From Xylaria sp. FL1777 (taxonomy: Eukaryota; Ascomycota; Sordariomycetes; Xylariales; Xylariaceae): a DNA stretch of 64,000 nucleotides. The notes below the pieces were generated by a model. That model searched no databases. It worked only from the letters and a program-made list of their open reading frames with translations, and was not told the origin of the DNA. Positions within the stretch are counted from its first letter, which is position 1; each line of letters starts with the position of its first letter. The DNA lies in the NCBI GenBank assembly GCA_022578965.1, contig MU400523.1:186001-250000 (forward strand), written 5' to 3'. Position numbers and translations under genes: made by a program. Below are positions 1-12,186 of the stretch, piece after piece.

Positions 1-393
1 GATCTTCTACTAACGGAGAGAGGACTTTGAAATGAAGCGAGAAAATAGTAATGAATATTCGAGAATAAAAACAACTGTACTTCCTAACGGCCATAGAGAA
101 GTCATTTGAGAAGTCGGGGAGCCATCAACTTTTACCCAAGGTTGCAATGAGGAGTGGCTGAGAGGGTGAATAGTAGGATGAGCTCTAGAGCTAAATCTCT
201 TAGTACATAATCAGAGGTTAGCCAGGTGGGAGGGATACTAGGGATTCGGAAGTCAAGTAAAGGTTTCTTCTTCCCACCCCTACACACAAATTGCACCGCA
301 GGATATTATACAAAATTACTATCCCCTTAATGCTAGTTATAAAGCTTGCTCTCATGCGTGCTTATGATACATTTACCAGGATCACACAGCATA
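1..393. other. Left-edge sequence without a recognised gene
   Basis: I see no supported gene here. It precedes the beta-tubulin relic. Sequence encoding the N-terminal part of that relic cannot be recognised in it, so the relic appears truncated rather than continuing to the window edge. Confidence 0.5.
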
Positions 394-943
394 GTTTTTG
401 GCTAATCCGGCGCCGGCAACAATTAGGCAAAGGGCCATTATACCGAAGGCGCCGAGCTCGTTGATTAGGTGCTCCATGTCGTGATGCGGGAGGCAGAGGG
501 TTGTGACTATCTGCAAGGGTTTCAGGTCGCGCACTCTTTTGGAAGTCTTTTCGAACATTCGCGAGGAGTATTCTGATAGGATCATGGCGATATATTCCAT
601 GATACCATCGCCAAAGGTGACAAGGGCTTTGTTGTTCTCTGTTCACAAGAGCAGCCTACACATGTTTCATCTTAGACCTTGTTTCCGTCTGTGTATAAGA
701 CTACCAAGGTACTCATCAAGATAAAAAGGGCTGTTATCCGAGTGATTGGTCTCTGATATTGTTGTAGAGCTGTATAATGCTACACTGTTAATCCACCAGC
801 TCGTCGAAAACGCAGACGTGACCTTTTGCATCGACAACGATGCGCTACATGATATCTACTAGAGAACTCTTAAGATCTCTTCACCCTCGTACGGCGGTTT
901 GAACTATCTTGTGTCCGCCGTCATGTTGGGTGTATCAATATTT
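394..943 (+). pseudogene. Beta-tubulin pseudogene fragment with RIP-like stops
   Basis: This is a decayed internal piece of a beta-tubulin gene (cytoskeletal GTPase). From 394 it reads VFG*SGAGNN*AKGHYTEG and then AELVD*VLHVV, REAEGCDYLQGFQVAHSFG, which follows the tubulin sequence closely. Stops at 403 (TAA), 424 (TAG) and 466 (TAG) sit where tubulins have Q, W and Q, so each fits one C-to-T or G-to-A change. Near 543 the frame shifts and the Gly-rich tubulin signature loop is missing; homology resumes with NIREEYSDRIMA and ends at PSPK (616). A decayed intron (about 617-748) follows, then [33 protein letters not shown], another stop, [11 protein letters not shown] and LNYLVSAVM. Homology fades near 943. 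The match is clear by eye; the gene cannot make tubulin. The functional copy must lie elsewhere. Confidence 0.9.
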
Positions 944-1418
944 GTAAGTTTCCCTGCTCTCGCTCATTTGCCCGTTTCCCTCGTCTAGTTCCCATCTCAT
1001 CGCTTTTCCCCATTCCATCCATGCGCTCACTACATTGCACGCAAATTTACAGTATCAGTTTGCGCAATCGCGAGCTGCTAGATTTAAAGTTAATAAAGGT
1101 AATCAAATAAAGGTGATTAACTAAATAAATAAATAAAAATTTTAATTGTTCCTCACTTAATAAATACTAGCCAATTCAAAGGTTCTTCATTTTTCATACT
1201 ATTTCTAAGATACTCAATACCAGCCATATTTACACCATACGGCCTAAACTGCATCCGCATTAAGGTACCTGGGTAGCTTGGGGGCGATTGAGATCACGCC
1301 AAGAGTGGTGGTCATTTGCTGACTGTGTTTAACTGCCAGCGCTCACTCACTAGGTATTACTCCCATTCGGCTCTACATCCATCCAGAGCCCTGTGAGATT
1401 ATGCTCCGTATCTAGACC
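944..1418. other. Intergenic, no gene seen
   Basis: Between the tubulin relic and the NmrA-like gene. It includes an AT-rich patch around 1080-1150. No coding signal is supported. It presumably holds the promoter of the NmrA-like gene. Confidence 0.5.
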
Positions 1419-2540
1419 ATGCCGAAGCTCATCTGTGTAATCGGGGTCACAGGTAACCAAGGTGGTTCCGTCGCCCAGCGATTTCTTCAAGACCTGACTT
1501 TCAAGGTGCGGGGTCTCACTCGTAATCCCACGTCCGAAAAGGCCAAACAACTCGCTGCGCAAGGTATTGAAATAGTCCAGGCGGAATTGGACGATGTGCA
1601 GAGTCTCAAATACGCCTTCAGAGGCGCCAACTTGATCTTCAGTGTCACTCAGTACTGGGAGCCGTTTTTCCGACCCGATTGCAGACAGGAAGCTCAGGCA
1701 CAAGGCATATCATGTCGAAAGTATGCATACAACGTCGAGTATCAACAGGGCCGGAATATCGCCGACGCCGCTGCCACCGTAATCGACTCTCTTGAACCTA
1801 ATGGGTTTCTGGTCTCAACCTTGAGTCACGCGGGGATCTGCAGCAAAGGCGTACTCAAGGAGGCTTATCACTTCGACTCCAAGGCCGATATCTTCCCGCG
1901 ATATGTCGATGAGAAATACCCAGCACTGGCCGCCAAGATGAGCTGCATTCAAACGGGGTGCTTCATGACTAGCTACAGGCTATTGTCGACTTCCTGGTAT
2001 GCAAGGGTCAGGCATCTCACACCCTCTAGATCACGCACACAGCTAATATTGTGTGCCAAAGCAACCTGATGGTAGTTACCTCATAAGCTTCACTACCAGT
2101 CCCGACCGTACAGTCCCTCACCTCGACGTCAATGCCGACATGGGCAACTTCGTCTACGCTGTTGCACAGCGAGCACCCGGTGGACACTACATGGCCGAGG
2201 GAGAGAGCTGTAGCTGGAGTGAAGTCGCTCGGCAATGGGGTGAGATCACGGGACAGAAAGCGAGCTACAAGCAGATCACGGAGAAGGAATTGATAGAAAT
2301 CACACCCGACTCGGAGTTTGGAAAAGAGGTCAGCGACATGTTCACGTATTGTGATAACCCGGGGTATGATGGTGGAATGGACCTGGTGACGGCAGCAGAC
2401 ATGCGAAAGGCAAGTCTTAGCTTGCACTCTCACCGTACGACTTGGCTAACTACCCCATGTAGGCCGGCATCGACTGTCCCATGACCAGTCTGAAAGATTT
2501 CATGAGAAGAGAAGATTGGGGCTCTGTTCTTGAACTGTAG
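1419..2540 (+). CDS. NmrA-like NAD(P)-binding family protein
   Basis: Member of the NmrA-like atypical short-chain dehydrogenase family: Rossmann proteins that bind NAD(P) and often act as redox sensors or regulators rather than enzymes. Proposed exons are 1419-2006, 2062-2409 and 2463-2540, giving 337 residues, normal for the family. The N-terminus holds the dinucleotide motif VIGVTGNQGGSV (GxxGxxG), followed by VRGLTRNP. Downstream signatures are YHFDSKA, VPHLDVNADMGNFVYAV and GHYMAEG, and the C-terminus ends in AGIDCPMTSLKDF. Intron 1 uses a weak GTCAGG donor, has CTAAT upstream of the acceptor, and restores the family reading (A-R/K-QPDGS). Intron 2 starts with GC (GCAAGT), a GC-AG intron that keeps the family reading K-AGIDCP. 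Its cellular target cannot be told from sequence. Confidence 0.88.
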
Positions 2541-3347
2541 GCTGTCAATAATCGAGGTTGATACAGCAAAGGACTCGGAAGACGACGTATTATTGGAAAC
2601 ACATAGCGATTTTGTACATGCGCAGCTTAGCACTGCTGATTCCTGTCCCCTTATCCATTGGTACATTAGGCATAGAAACTTATGCGTAAGGCGGGACATA
2701 GTTGATTAACATAGTTGATGGATGCATTGAGGCATGAAATATTTGATCTTTTCATTCTCATCTCCTCAAGCTTGCTATACATGACATCGTGTTCTACTGT
2801 ATATGAGATTAGAAAAGTACCTAAGCTATGTGCCTTCTGAATACTGGCCCAGAACCTTGTAATTACTACGTAGGGTTAGGTCTGTACTCAAAAAGGTGGA
2901 TGTCAGAGGAAAGACATCTCCCGAGTACAGTACTGAGAAACTATGTACAAATACTACCAATTTAGGTGGGGCTGGTCCGTGCTCCTCAGGTTCCTGCACA
3001 GCAACTGTCGCACGGTGTACACCATGGCCTGTGCTGCCTAGAAGCCACAGCTATCTCCCCAAGTAGGAACGAATAAAGCACAGGTGCTTCACCTGGCAAG
3101 CAGCTGCCAGCGCTGGAATCCAGATGGTGGGTGCATTGACACAACCCAATCAACTTAAGCGAGGCCCCACCATCCTATCTTCGGTTTAGCTCAGTCTTTG
3201 CCCTAGCCATTCCACACAATCCACCATCTCTGTCGAATCCTCTCGCGCGAACTTTTCTTCGACTTTGCGAAACTCCGACAACACCACTCCTTTCCGACAA
3301 CCGCCATCGCCCAACAACGCCCTCAAACCAACTGAGGCATCGCAACA
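2541..3347. promoter_or_regulatory. Intergenic region with RPS9 promoter
   Basis: No coding signal is supported. The last 150 bases before the RPS9 start are rich in CT and CAAC, as is common upstream of highly expressed fungal ribosomal protein genes. No specific factor site was identified. Confidence 0.4.
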
Positions 3348-4095
3348 ATGGCGCCCTTGTCCTACTCCAAGACCGCAAAGGTCCCGCGTCGTCCCTTCGA
3401 GGCTGCCCGACTGTCAGTAATCACCGGCCACTGAGCATGAGCTTGTTCTCTGCTTAAGTCGAATGTGAATTGAAAGACTGACACGGTTCGAATAATAGTG
3501 ACTCCGAGTTGAAGCTCGTTGGAGAATACGGCCTGCGCAACAAGCGTGAGGTGTGGCGTGTCCAGCTCACCCTCTCCAAGATTCGTCGTGCTGCCCGGTA
3601 TGTGACTAAGATCTCTATAAATTGCGTCTTAGACGTATCTAGGAAAGGAAAGTCGACTGAGATACTAACTGGGCATGTCTGTGCAGTCAGCTTCTTACCC
3701 TCGAGGAGAAGGACCCCAAGCGTCTGTTCGAAGGCAATGCCCTCATTCGCCGTCTTGTGCGTATCGGTGTGCTCGACGAGTCCCGCATGAAGCTCGATTA
3801 CGTCCTTGCCCTCAAGGTTGAAGACTTCATGGAGCGTCGCCTTCAGACTTGCGTTTACAAGCTTGGTCTTGCCAAGTCTATCCACCACGCCCGTGTCCTT
3901 ATCCGCCAGCGCCACATCCGCGTCGGCAAGCAGATTGTCAACGTCCCATCTTTCGTCGTCCGTCTCGACTCCCAGAAGCACATTGACTTCGCCCTGACCT
4001 CGCCCTTCGGTGGTGGCCGCCCTGGTCGTGTCCGAAGAAAGAAGGCCAAGGCTGCCGAGAAGAAGGATGACGAGGAGGAGGAAGAGGAGGAGTAA
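3348..4095 (+). CDS. RPS9: 40S ribosomal protein S9 (uS4)
   Basis: Cytosolic small-subunit ribosomal protein uS4, needed for 18S rRNA folding and decoding-site accuracy. Exons are 3348-3412, 3499-3597 and 3687-4095, giving 190 residues, the usual eukaryotic length. Exon 1 encodes [20 protein letters not shown], the family N-terminus. Intron 1 begins GTCAGT and ends ATAG; intron 2 is GTATGT to GCAG. Both restore the conserved reading ([13 protein letters not shown] and [14 protein letters not shown]). The S4 RNA-binding domain (about residues 108-155) is visible in [18 protein letters not shown] and [14 protein letters not shown]. The tail is basic and then strongly acidic (EEEEEEE), typical of filamentous fungi. 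Early introns are common in ribosomal protein genes. This gene is part of the conserved MAT-flanking block. Confidence 0.98.
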
Positions 4096-4317
4096 ACATG
4101 TCGCCCTTAGATTAGCTCGGTTGGGCCACTTGGAATACGGAAAAGTGATGACATTATGGGTCTACATACCCGTTCAGAGCTCAGGCGTTAGGCCCCAGGG
4201 AACCGGAATGCATGAAGTCTTTTCATGAATGATACCACGAGTGCACCAATTGATGATTTTACCAGTGACTAAAATTTTGCGATTTTGTTCTTTTGTGTGT
4301 CCATTATCTGGTAATTT

Positions 4318-5733
4318 CTATAATGCTAGCTGATCTTTACCTAGATATTTGGCCATCGGATCGTTAGCTGCCGTTCGCTTCCGCCGGTATTCATCCATCT
4401 CGGCTTCCGTGACGCCACCCATCATTTCCTCTATTGTCCGTTTCTTGGCAGCTGGTTTCATAGACTCTGCCTCCTCTGTTACGGCGTTGTCTTCTTCCTG
4501 AGTGGGCACATCTTCTACGAGGCCGGCACCCGTCCGGTGCCGCTCGGCATTTTCCCAGGCCTTTTTGCCTTCCTCTCCCGTACAGTAACTATTCTTGATA
4601 AAAGAGTGACAGCATGCGTAACCCCATTTGAAATTGGACCACCAACTACCCCACACCGAAGTATGATTATTCGTGAAGATATCCTCGGCATACTTTGATC
4701 TTGAAACCGTGGTTGGCGCACCCTTGATTAGACCTGCCTCGTCGTATTCGACAAAATGTTCTGACTCTGTCACGACAACATCGCGGAGCGCAGAAGCCAT
4801 CGTGTTTTCAACACCACCATACTTGTCTTGCAGGGCTTTGAGTTGCGCAGCTCTCTTCTTTTCTGCCTCTTCCTTTTCCTTCTTCCGTAGAAACTCTCCG
4901 GCCGTGGGGTTGGCCTGCAAATGCTGGCTTGTGTCGCCACTCTTCTCTTGCTTCTCCCACGCGTACCTCTGCGCCTTTTCGAACTCCGCGGCGTCGCCTG
5001 ATGCCCGCAGGAAGCCTTCTTCTGCGAAGAGCTGCGCAGCCTTGTCTGCTGTGGCACCAGCGTCGACCATCGTTCTCGTCTTCGGGTCGTATTTCGCGGA
5101 CTCGAGGTCGAGGTTGAGCAGATACTTCGCCGTATCTTCTCGTAGACGCAACTGCCTTGTTGCCGTGCTCTGATGTCGCCCCATATCTGACTCCTCGGCG
5201 TACTTCTCGCCGCCGTCTCTTTCTTCTTCACCATCCTCCTTATCGCCCTTCTCGTCTCCATCGAGTCGGTTGCGTAGCTCCTCCATTTGGCTGTAGCGGT
5301 TCACGACGTGGCGGTACTCTTTCGGGTCGTAACCATTCCAGCGATCGCGCTTGGCATCCCAGCCCAGCTGCACATCCTGTATGACCTCGTCCGCCTGAAT
5401 GTCCTTCCCGGTCCATTTTGCGCCCTTGGCACGCGGCCGGCTGAGACACTCTTTCGTCTTGTGTGTCATGGCGCCGCAGTTCTCGCACGCGCCTTTGCGA
5501 TACTTGGTCGCCGCAGGACCCAGCTTTTTGCCGCGATCGTACCATTTGGACTGGTCATCTTTGGATTTCTGAAGACGCTGATGTTCGAGGTAATCTGTCT
5601 GGTCGCCCTCTTCGCCGGCGTAGAACGGCCGCTTACTGATGAACGACGGGATGTATATGTTTTCTTCTTTGGATGCCGCGGATGCCTTGGAGTCATTCCT
5701 CCGCGACGGAGGAGGTGGCGGGGGTGGTGGCAT
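4318..5733 (-). CDS. SLU7: Pre-mRNA splicing factor SLU7
   Basis: SLU7 is a second-step spliceosome factor that helps select the 3' splice site and works with Prp18. The single exon gives 471 residues from the ATG at 5733. The frame stays open upstream to an ATG at 5874, but homologs begin near [12 protein letters not shown], so I chose 5733. The CCHC zinc knuckle is complete: C83, C86, H91, C96 ([14 protein letters not shown]). The conserved core follows, with [25 protein letters not shown] and [20 protein letters not shown]. Further on come [20 protein letters not shown] and [17 protein letters not shown], and the C-terminus ends [14 protein letters not shown]. It is divergent from REV3 across about 510 bp. 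Convergent RPS9 ends 222 bp away. Nothing is missing from the family layout. Confidence 0.97.
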   Translation of the reverse strand: MPPPPPPPPSRRNDSKASAASKEENIYIPSFISKRPFYAGEEGDQTDYLEHQRLQKSKDDQSKWYDRGKKLGPAATKYRKGACENCGAMTHKTKECLSRPRAKGAKWTGKDIQADEVIQDVQLGWDAKRDRWNGYDPKEYRHVVNRYSQMEELRNRLDGDEKGDKEDGEEERDGGEKYAEESDMGRHQSTATRQLRLREDTAKYLLNLDLESAKYDPKTRTMVDAGATADKAAQLFAEEGFLRASGDAAEFEKAQRYAWEKQEKSGDTSQHLQANPTAGEFLRKKEKEEAEKKRAAQLKALQDKYGGVENTMASALRDVVVTESEHFVEYDEAGLIKGAPTTVSRSKYAEDIFTNNHTSVWGSWWSNFKWGYACCHSFIKNSYCTGEEGKKAWENAERHRTGAGLVEDVPTQEEDNAVTEEAESMKPAAKKRTIEEMMGGVTEAEMDEYRRKRTAANDPMAKYLGKDQLAL

Positions 5734-6243
5734 GGTGAAGGTTGGCGGCGCTCGGTATTGATGACTAGGAAATATGGCCTCGAGGAGGATATCAAGGCAG
5801 AAAATTCGCCCTATGAGCTGGGTATGGAACCTTATGTTTGGAAGTAACGGAGCGCAAAGATGTTTGGTAGACAAGCTTGTTAGTGTGGCTTGTGTTTCAA
5901 TGGGAGAATTCGAGATGTGGCTGGAGCGGACTCTGAGCGAGCTGAAATGCGACTGGGGTGGGTAGGTAGGTTTTAGTGCATACCTGCCTGCAAGGGCGCC
6001 ACCTGATAGCGCATGCGACCCGCGTCATAGCAAATAAGGGCACTTAAACCAACGCGTCTGCATTCCGCCATGACACCGTCAATCGCGTCAATGGATGGGA
6101 GGATGTTGCCCTCATGACAAACTTTTATTTGCTCGCTAATTGCATCTTTATGAGAGAGCTTGCTTATATGGCAGCATGACTTCTGCCTTTACTCAGTGCA
6201 TTCCCGACCGCATCAAACCCCTTGCTGCCATGTATAAGGCGTC
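5734..6243. promoter_or_regulatory. Divergent SLU7/REV3 promoter region
   Basis: About 510 bp between two divergent genes, so it must carry both promoters. The SLU7 frame stays open here for 47 codons without family similarity, so I treat that part as leader. No specific binding sites were recognised. Confidence 0.5.
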
Positions 6244-9200
6244 ATGGACGTCTTCCGCGTGCGGTTGAACTGCATTGACCATTATCAAGCAATCCCGACC
6301 AAATATGACCCGTCACTTCGAAATGATGTGCGGTCATCGCAATTGCGCAAGGAGCCCAGGGTCCCTGTCATCCGGGTTTTTGGCTCCACCGAGACAGGCC
6401 AGAAGGTGTGTGCCCATATTCATGGCGCATTTCCTTATCTCTTCGTGGAGTACCACGGCAGTTTGAACCCTGATGATGGTAAGCCTTCACAATAAAAAGA
6501 GGTATCTTGTCTTTAGCTCATCAATTTAGTGAACGCATACATATACCGACTACACCTCTCCATCGATCACGCCTTGGCCGTGAGCTATCGGCGTAACGTT
6601 TATGATGGCAACCACAAATATGTGGCCAGAATCACCCTTGTGAAGGGTATTCCCTTCTATGGCTTCCATGTTGGGTATAGATTTTATCTCAAGATCTACA
6701 TGCTTAACCCGGTAGTCATGACGCGACTCGCCGAACTTCTCCTGCAGGGGGCCATAATGAAGCAGAGACTCCAGCCACACGAGGCGCATCTGCAATATCT
6801 ACTCCAATTCATGACCGATTACAACCTCTACGGGTGCGCGTATATCGATGCACAGAGAGTCTGCTTTAGATCTCCTGTTCCAAAGCATGAGGATGACGAG
6901 ACCTCTACCCACTTGTGGCATAGTCAGTCTATACTGCCGCCCTTTATCACGGACGACCCGGATTTACCCCGCGTAAGCCACTGTTCAATTGAGGTCGACA
7001 TATGTGTCCGTGATATCCTCAATCGACATGAGATCAGAGAAAGACAGCTTCATCATGACTTTAGTGAAATGAGTCACACACTGCAGGCCGACATGAAGCT
7101 GGTTCACAGCATGGCTGGACTATGGAAAGACGAAACAGAACGTCGGAAGCGAAGAATGCCCAATTCCACAGCAAAGAGTAGTCCGTTTCCTCCCGAGGTC
7201 CTGGTATCCATGTCTGGTGATCCTCGCGACTCACAGCCCCCCGGATGGATCCACGAGGAGGAATACAGGGACCAAATTCAAGAATTAGTCTGCCAGGAGC
7301 ATGAGCGGAATGGTAAAACTGAGGTGGCATTTGAAACGTTTGTCCAGAGCGTCCCATTCGAGTCCACAGTGAAGACCGCGTTGCAATCTATCGAAGATTT
7401 GCACCTGGATAACCTAGAGCCCGGACTAGGAACAACACAGCCCCTTGGGGTTGATGGGGATCTGACAAGTAGCATTGTTGTCGATGAGGATCGAATCCTT
7501 GACCTAGAGCCGGGTGAAGATGATATATTTCCTGACGACTCTGACGAAGACGCAATTCGAGCTTCAAATGCGCTTAAGGAGATCTCTTCCACAAAAATAC
7601 AACCTCGGCATGTTTCTCCAGTGCATGCGTCAAGATCATTAGGCACGAGAGCTGAAGCCACTTTGAGTCCGCGAAATAGTGGATTCGATCAGCTAGAACA
7701 TTTAGAACCACATACTCTAATCAACATAACAAGCCTCAGTTCAAAGGCAAGTCTACTTCCCGAAGGTATACATGCCAGCTGCTTGCGTACTAGCCATCGG
7801 CCGAAGCCGCCCATATCCAGCCTATTGCTAGATGCTGCTATGGACCATGGCTTAGTGAGTAAAGCTCGATCTGCACATGTCATTCAACCAGATTTGATGC
7901 TATCTAAACGCCACGCACAATCAATCGCAGAGCCTACGAACAGAAAGCGACGTCGCGTGGGGTTTGCTCCTTCGACATATGCTAATGTTAGTACTTCTAA
8001 TGGATTGGAAGAACCCAACGAACAAATGACAGCAGATGTGCTCAATAATATAGAGCTCGCACAGCTTTCACAAGCTACCCAAGGCAAAGCTAAATCGGAT
8101 GTCAGCAAGCAATCAGGATTGAAACGACTCAATTTTCCCGTTGTCAAAGACCCGCATGATCCAAATACTAAGTTACGATTAAGCCAAACAAGTTCTCAGC
8201 ATAGCGATGATAGTCAACTGAAGAAACACGTCACTTTTGAGGAGTCAGCTGCAATCACAGGATCGTCTGGGACTAGGAATTGGCAAACTCCAATATCAGA
8301 ATCCTCTGGTTCTTCTGCAAGGACAATCAAGCCGATAAACACCCCCAGCATTATAGATGCTGGCTTCACTCCTCGACTCAAACCTGAATTCTTCGTTTTC
8401 CACCGAAACCCACCATTAGCTACAGAAGTTCTATCGACCATGCAGTTATGCAATCTACCCGATGTCCTGTACCAAGATCCATACTATAGCAAAGATGACG
8501 ATGTGCCTCTGAGGGTTCGAGAATATGCTGGCCAGGAGTTCAGACTTCGGGGTAATACTCTCCCGTTTCTTCCGGATTTCGACTCGACCGGAGAATCGCC
8601 AGCCAATTTCGGTGCCAAGTCTGAAATATTATCTGAACCCTACGGTGAATCCGAAACATATAAAAGACAGCGTCTTGCTTGTTCATTACGAAGCTGGGAA
8701 ATTGCCCAACCACCACCCAGCTTCGCAGAGGTACAAAGGTGGTCACAGAGTCATCCTCGAAATATCGCAGATCGCCCACTGGAGCCTGCCATGAAAATAA
8801 GAGATCCCGAGCTGAAGCCATATCTGTCTCAAATCGACGGCGCAACCCCCAAGAACAAATATGGGTTCAAGTATTCGCAAAAGACGAAATCCACAAGCGT
8901 CCAGCATGAGGCTCAATATATGAGCACTATGAGCCTCGAGATACACGTCAACACTCGCGGGAAGTTGGTTCCTAATCCCGAAGAGGACGAAGTACAGGCC
9001 ATTTTCTGGTGTACGAAATCGGATGAGAATTTCGCGACTGGAGACAATGCGTCCTTGAGCGTCCAATCGGGGGTCATCGTACTCTCTGGGGATGGATCTC
9101 TAGCGCGGAGTATGCAAAGGCTCACCACTGTCGAGATCATTGAGGAATCATCAGAGCTCGACTTGATGGTGAGGATGGTTGAAATTGTTCGAACTCATGA

Positions 9201-11448
9201 CCCAGATATCCTGACTGGGTACGAAGTGCACGGGAGCTCGTGGGGGTTTCTTGTTGAGCGGGCCCGGGTTAAATATGATTACGACCTTTGTGATGAGTTT
9301 TCACGAATGAGAAGTCAATCTTTCGGACGATTTGGGAAGGAAGCCGACAAATGGGGCTTCAACACAACATCCACAATCCGAGTCACAGGAAGACATATGA
9401 TTAACATATGGAGATCGATGCGAGGGGAGCTGAACCTTGTACAATACACGATGGAAAACGTGGTCTGGCATTTACTACACAGGCGCATACCTCACTATCC
9501 TTGGCGTACATTGACCGATTGGTATATTGGAGGTAAAAGTCGAGATCTTAGCAAAGTGTTACGCTACTACTTGACACGGACCAAACTTGACATCGAGATT
9601 CTTGAGGCGAATGAGTTGATTCCCCGGACCAGCGAGCAGGCCCGAGTACTCGGAGTTGACTTCTTTTCGGTCTTCTCTCGTGGCTCTCAGTTCAAGGTCG
9701 AGTCTATCATGTTCAGGATTGCAAAGCCTGAGAATTTTATTCTTATATCACCTGACAGGAAGCAAGTAGGGATGCAGAATGCACTCGAATGTCTTCCCCT
9801 TGTGATGGAACCTCAGAGTGCATTTTACAATAGCCCGCTTGTAGTTCTTGATTTCCAGAGTCTATATCCAAGCGTCATGATAGCTTACAACTACTGCTAT
9901 TCAACATTTCTGGGACGTATAGTCAACTGGCGAGGGACGAACAAAATGGGGTTCACAGAGTATCGACGGCAGGATAGACTCTTGGAACTCCTCAAGAACT
10001 ATATCAACATCGCTCCTAATGGTATTATGTACTGCAAGGCCGAAATCAGGAAGTCTCTGCTAGCAAAGATGCTGACAGAGATCCTCGAGACCCGAGTCAT
10101 GGTAAAAAGTGGCATGAAGCAAGACAAGCACGACAAAACACTGCAACGACTTTTGAATAATAGACAACTAGCGCTCAAGCTACTCGCAAACGTGACCTAT
10201 GGGTATACCTCAGCATCATTTTCGGGCCGTATGCCATGTTCTGAGATCGCAGACAGCATTGTGCAAACTGCACGAGAGACTCTTGAGCGAGCAATAGCAC
10301 TTATCCATTCAGTGGATAAGTGGAAAGCTGAGGTCGTCTATGGTGATACAGACAGTTTATTCATCTACCTGCCTGGCAGAACCAAAGATCAGGCTTTCGA
10401 CATTGGCAATGATATTGCCAAAACTATCACCGATATGAACCCTCGACCGATAAAGCTGAAATTCGAGAAGGTTTATCACCCATGCGTCCTTCTTGCTAAG
10501 AAGCGTTATGTGGGCTATAAATACGAAAGCAAGGACCAGGTCAAGCCTGACTTCGACGCAAAAGGCATCGAAACGGTTCGAAGGGACGGCACACCGGCAG
10601 AACAGATGATCGAAGAGAAGGCCTTGAAGATTTTATTCGAAACGGCTGATCTTAGCCAAGTTAAGGCATACTTTCAAAGACAGTGCACTAAGATCATGCG
10701 TGGGGGAGTCTCAATCCAGGATTTCTGCTTTGCCAGAGAGGTTAAGCTAGGAACTTACAGTGATAGAGGACCCCCTCCACCAGGTGCACTGATCAGCACA
10801 AAGAAAATGCTTGAGGATGCTAGAGCAGAGCCCCAGTACGGCGAACGAGTGCCGTATGTCGTGATTAGCGGCGCACCAGGAGCGCGGCTCATCGACCGGT
10901 GCGTGGCACCAGAGGAGCTGTTGACCAACTCCCATCTTTCTCTCGATTCTGAATATTACATTTCTAAGAACCTCATTCCGCCCCTGGAGCGGATCTTTAA
11001 TCTCGTCGGAGCCAATGTACGGCAGTGGTACGACGAGATGCCAAAAGTACAACGCATTCATCGCGTAGACCGAACTTACGGAAACTTACTAGCCAAGAAG
11101 ACGCTAGAATCATACATGAAAGCAGCGGCCTGCTTGGTCTGTGGCATGAAGACCAAGAACGAGGGTTCCATTTGCACACGATGCCAAGCTGATGTTCCCG
11201 CATCCATTTTAAAACTGCAGACACAGCTCAACAGGGAAGAGACGAAATTATTGGATGTGAACAAGATATGCCAGAGCTGTGCTGGGCTGGCGCCATTGGA
11301 TGATGTTCCTTGTGATAGCAAGGACTGTCCTGTTTTCTATACGCGAATGAAACAGGCAGCGCGGTTTAGAGCTGAGAGGGGCACTATCCAACCTGCTATT
11401 CAGCATCTTCTCGACGGTTCAGTTGGGATCGAAGCGCTTCAATGGTAA
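6244..11448 (+). CDS. REV3: DNA polymerase zeta catalytic subunit REV3
   Basis: Family B polymerase that extends past lesions in error-prone translesion synthesis, with REV7 and the Pol31/Pol32 subunits. Exons are 6244-6478 and 6530-11448, giving 1717 residues, normal for fungi. The intron (GTAAGC to TTTAG) restores DPDDG-VNAYIYRLHLSID. The N-terminal B-family region reads GIPFYGFHVGYRFYLKIYML. A long low-conservation linker follows. The polymerase domain has motif A DFQSLYPSVMIAYN (about residue 1186), motif B KLLANVTYGYTSASFSGR and motif C YGDTDSLF (about 1349), with both catalytic aspartates present. The C-terminus has both cysteine clusters: CLVCGMKTKNEGSICTRC (about 1613) for zinc, and CQSC...CDSKDC (about 1659), the site that holds a 4Fe-4S cluster in this family. 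All expected catalytic residues are present. Confidence 0.98.
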
Positions 11449-12186
11449 CGTTTCTGATGTCTATAGATAAGGACACGGGTAGATAGTCGTTTGGCGTAGA
11501 AAGTTCGGATAGCGCTTTATTAAATGATACCACCACATGTTCTCAATCGGAACTATTATCTTTGGGATTTTCGCACTTGTCTTCTTACCTAAAACCTAGA
11601 TCATCTAACCTAAACTTCTAGCAACTTGCTCAGGCAGTTGATTCTGCCGCCCACATATACCAGGTAGTTTACAATGATGCCAGCAGGTCGGTACCTGGGT
11701 ATGGACCCACTCTACTACCTACGCAGTACATAGGTGCTGTAGTACCTACTTGATACCTAGGTAGTTAGGTACTAGGTACTTGGTAAGTCGTAGGTACTTA
11801 CACTACCTATCTGGGCAAAGTGTCTAGTACCCCGCGAATTCGCGCCAGCTCCACTCCACTGTGACGTGCCTTAGGTCTAACCTACCTACTGGTACAGCTG
11901 TCCGGCCCTTCAGGTACGGTACTGCATACCTACCTACATCTTGCTGTAGGACACTCTTGTCACACCGCGTCTGCTCTTCACGATCCCATCCTTTCTACCC
12001 CTGGTATAGGCTTCTTAGTATAGAATTGTCGGCAGTTTCGAGTTCCAAGCTTCCTTCTAAGCATACATTTCCGAGAACCTTAACCTATCATTTCTTCCGC
12101 CTGCTTTCAAATGTATGTAAATTCACATCCATGATCATTCCAGATCAAAGTCCGCTCCGCTCGGCCGGCTATCCTACACTGGAGCC
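11449..12186. promoter_or_regulatory. REV3/TEX2 spacer, rich in TACCTAGGTA-type palindromes
   Basis: No gene is supported. From about 11690 to 11815 the sequence is packed with short palindromic GTACCTA, CCTAGG and TAGGTA units, and scattered copies run on to about 11935. It must include the promoter of the TEX2-like gene. Whether the units are regulatory or simple sequence is unknown. Confidence 0.5.
11690..11815. repeat. Cluster of GGTACCTA / TACCTAGGTA units
   Basis: Dense irregular array of short palindromic units such as TAGGTACTAGGTACTTGGTA and GATACCTAGGTAGTTAGGTA. Similar single units occur in most intergenic spaces of this window. The array is imperfect and not a regular tandem repeat. 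Confidence 0.7.

Noticed and set aside
362..724. Open frames on both strands (94, 72 and 73 codons)
   Set aside because: They are shadows and pieces of the beta-tubulin pseudogene, which explains the region better.
5734..5874. N-terminal extension of SLU7 from the ATG at 5874
   Set aside because: The 47 extra residues have no SLU7 similarity, and the internal MPPPPPP start matches the family.
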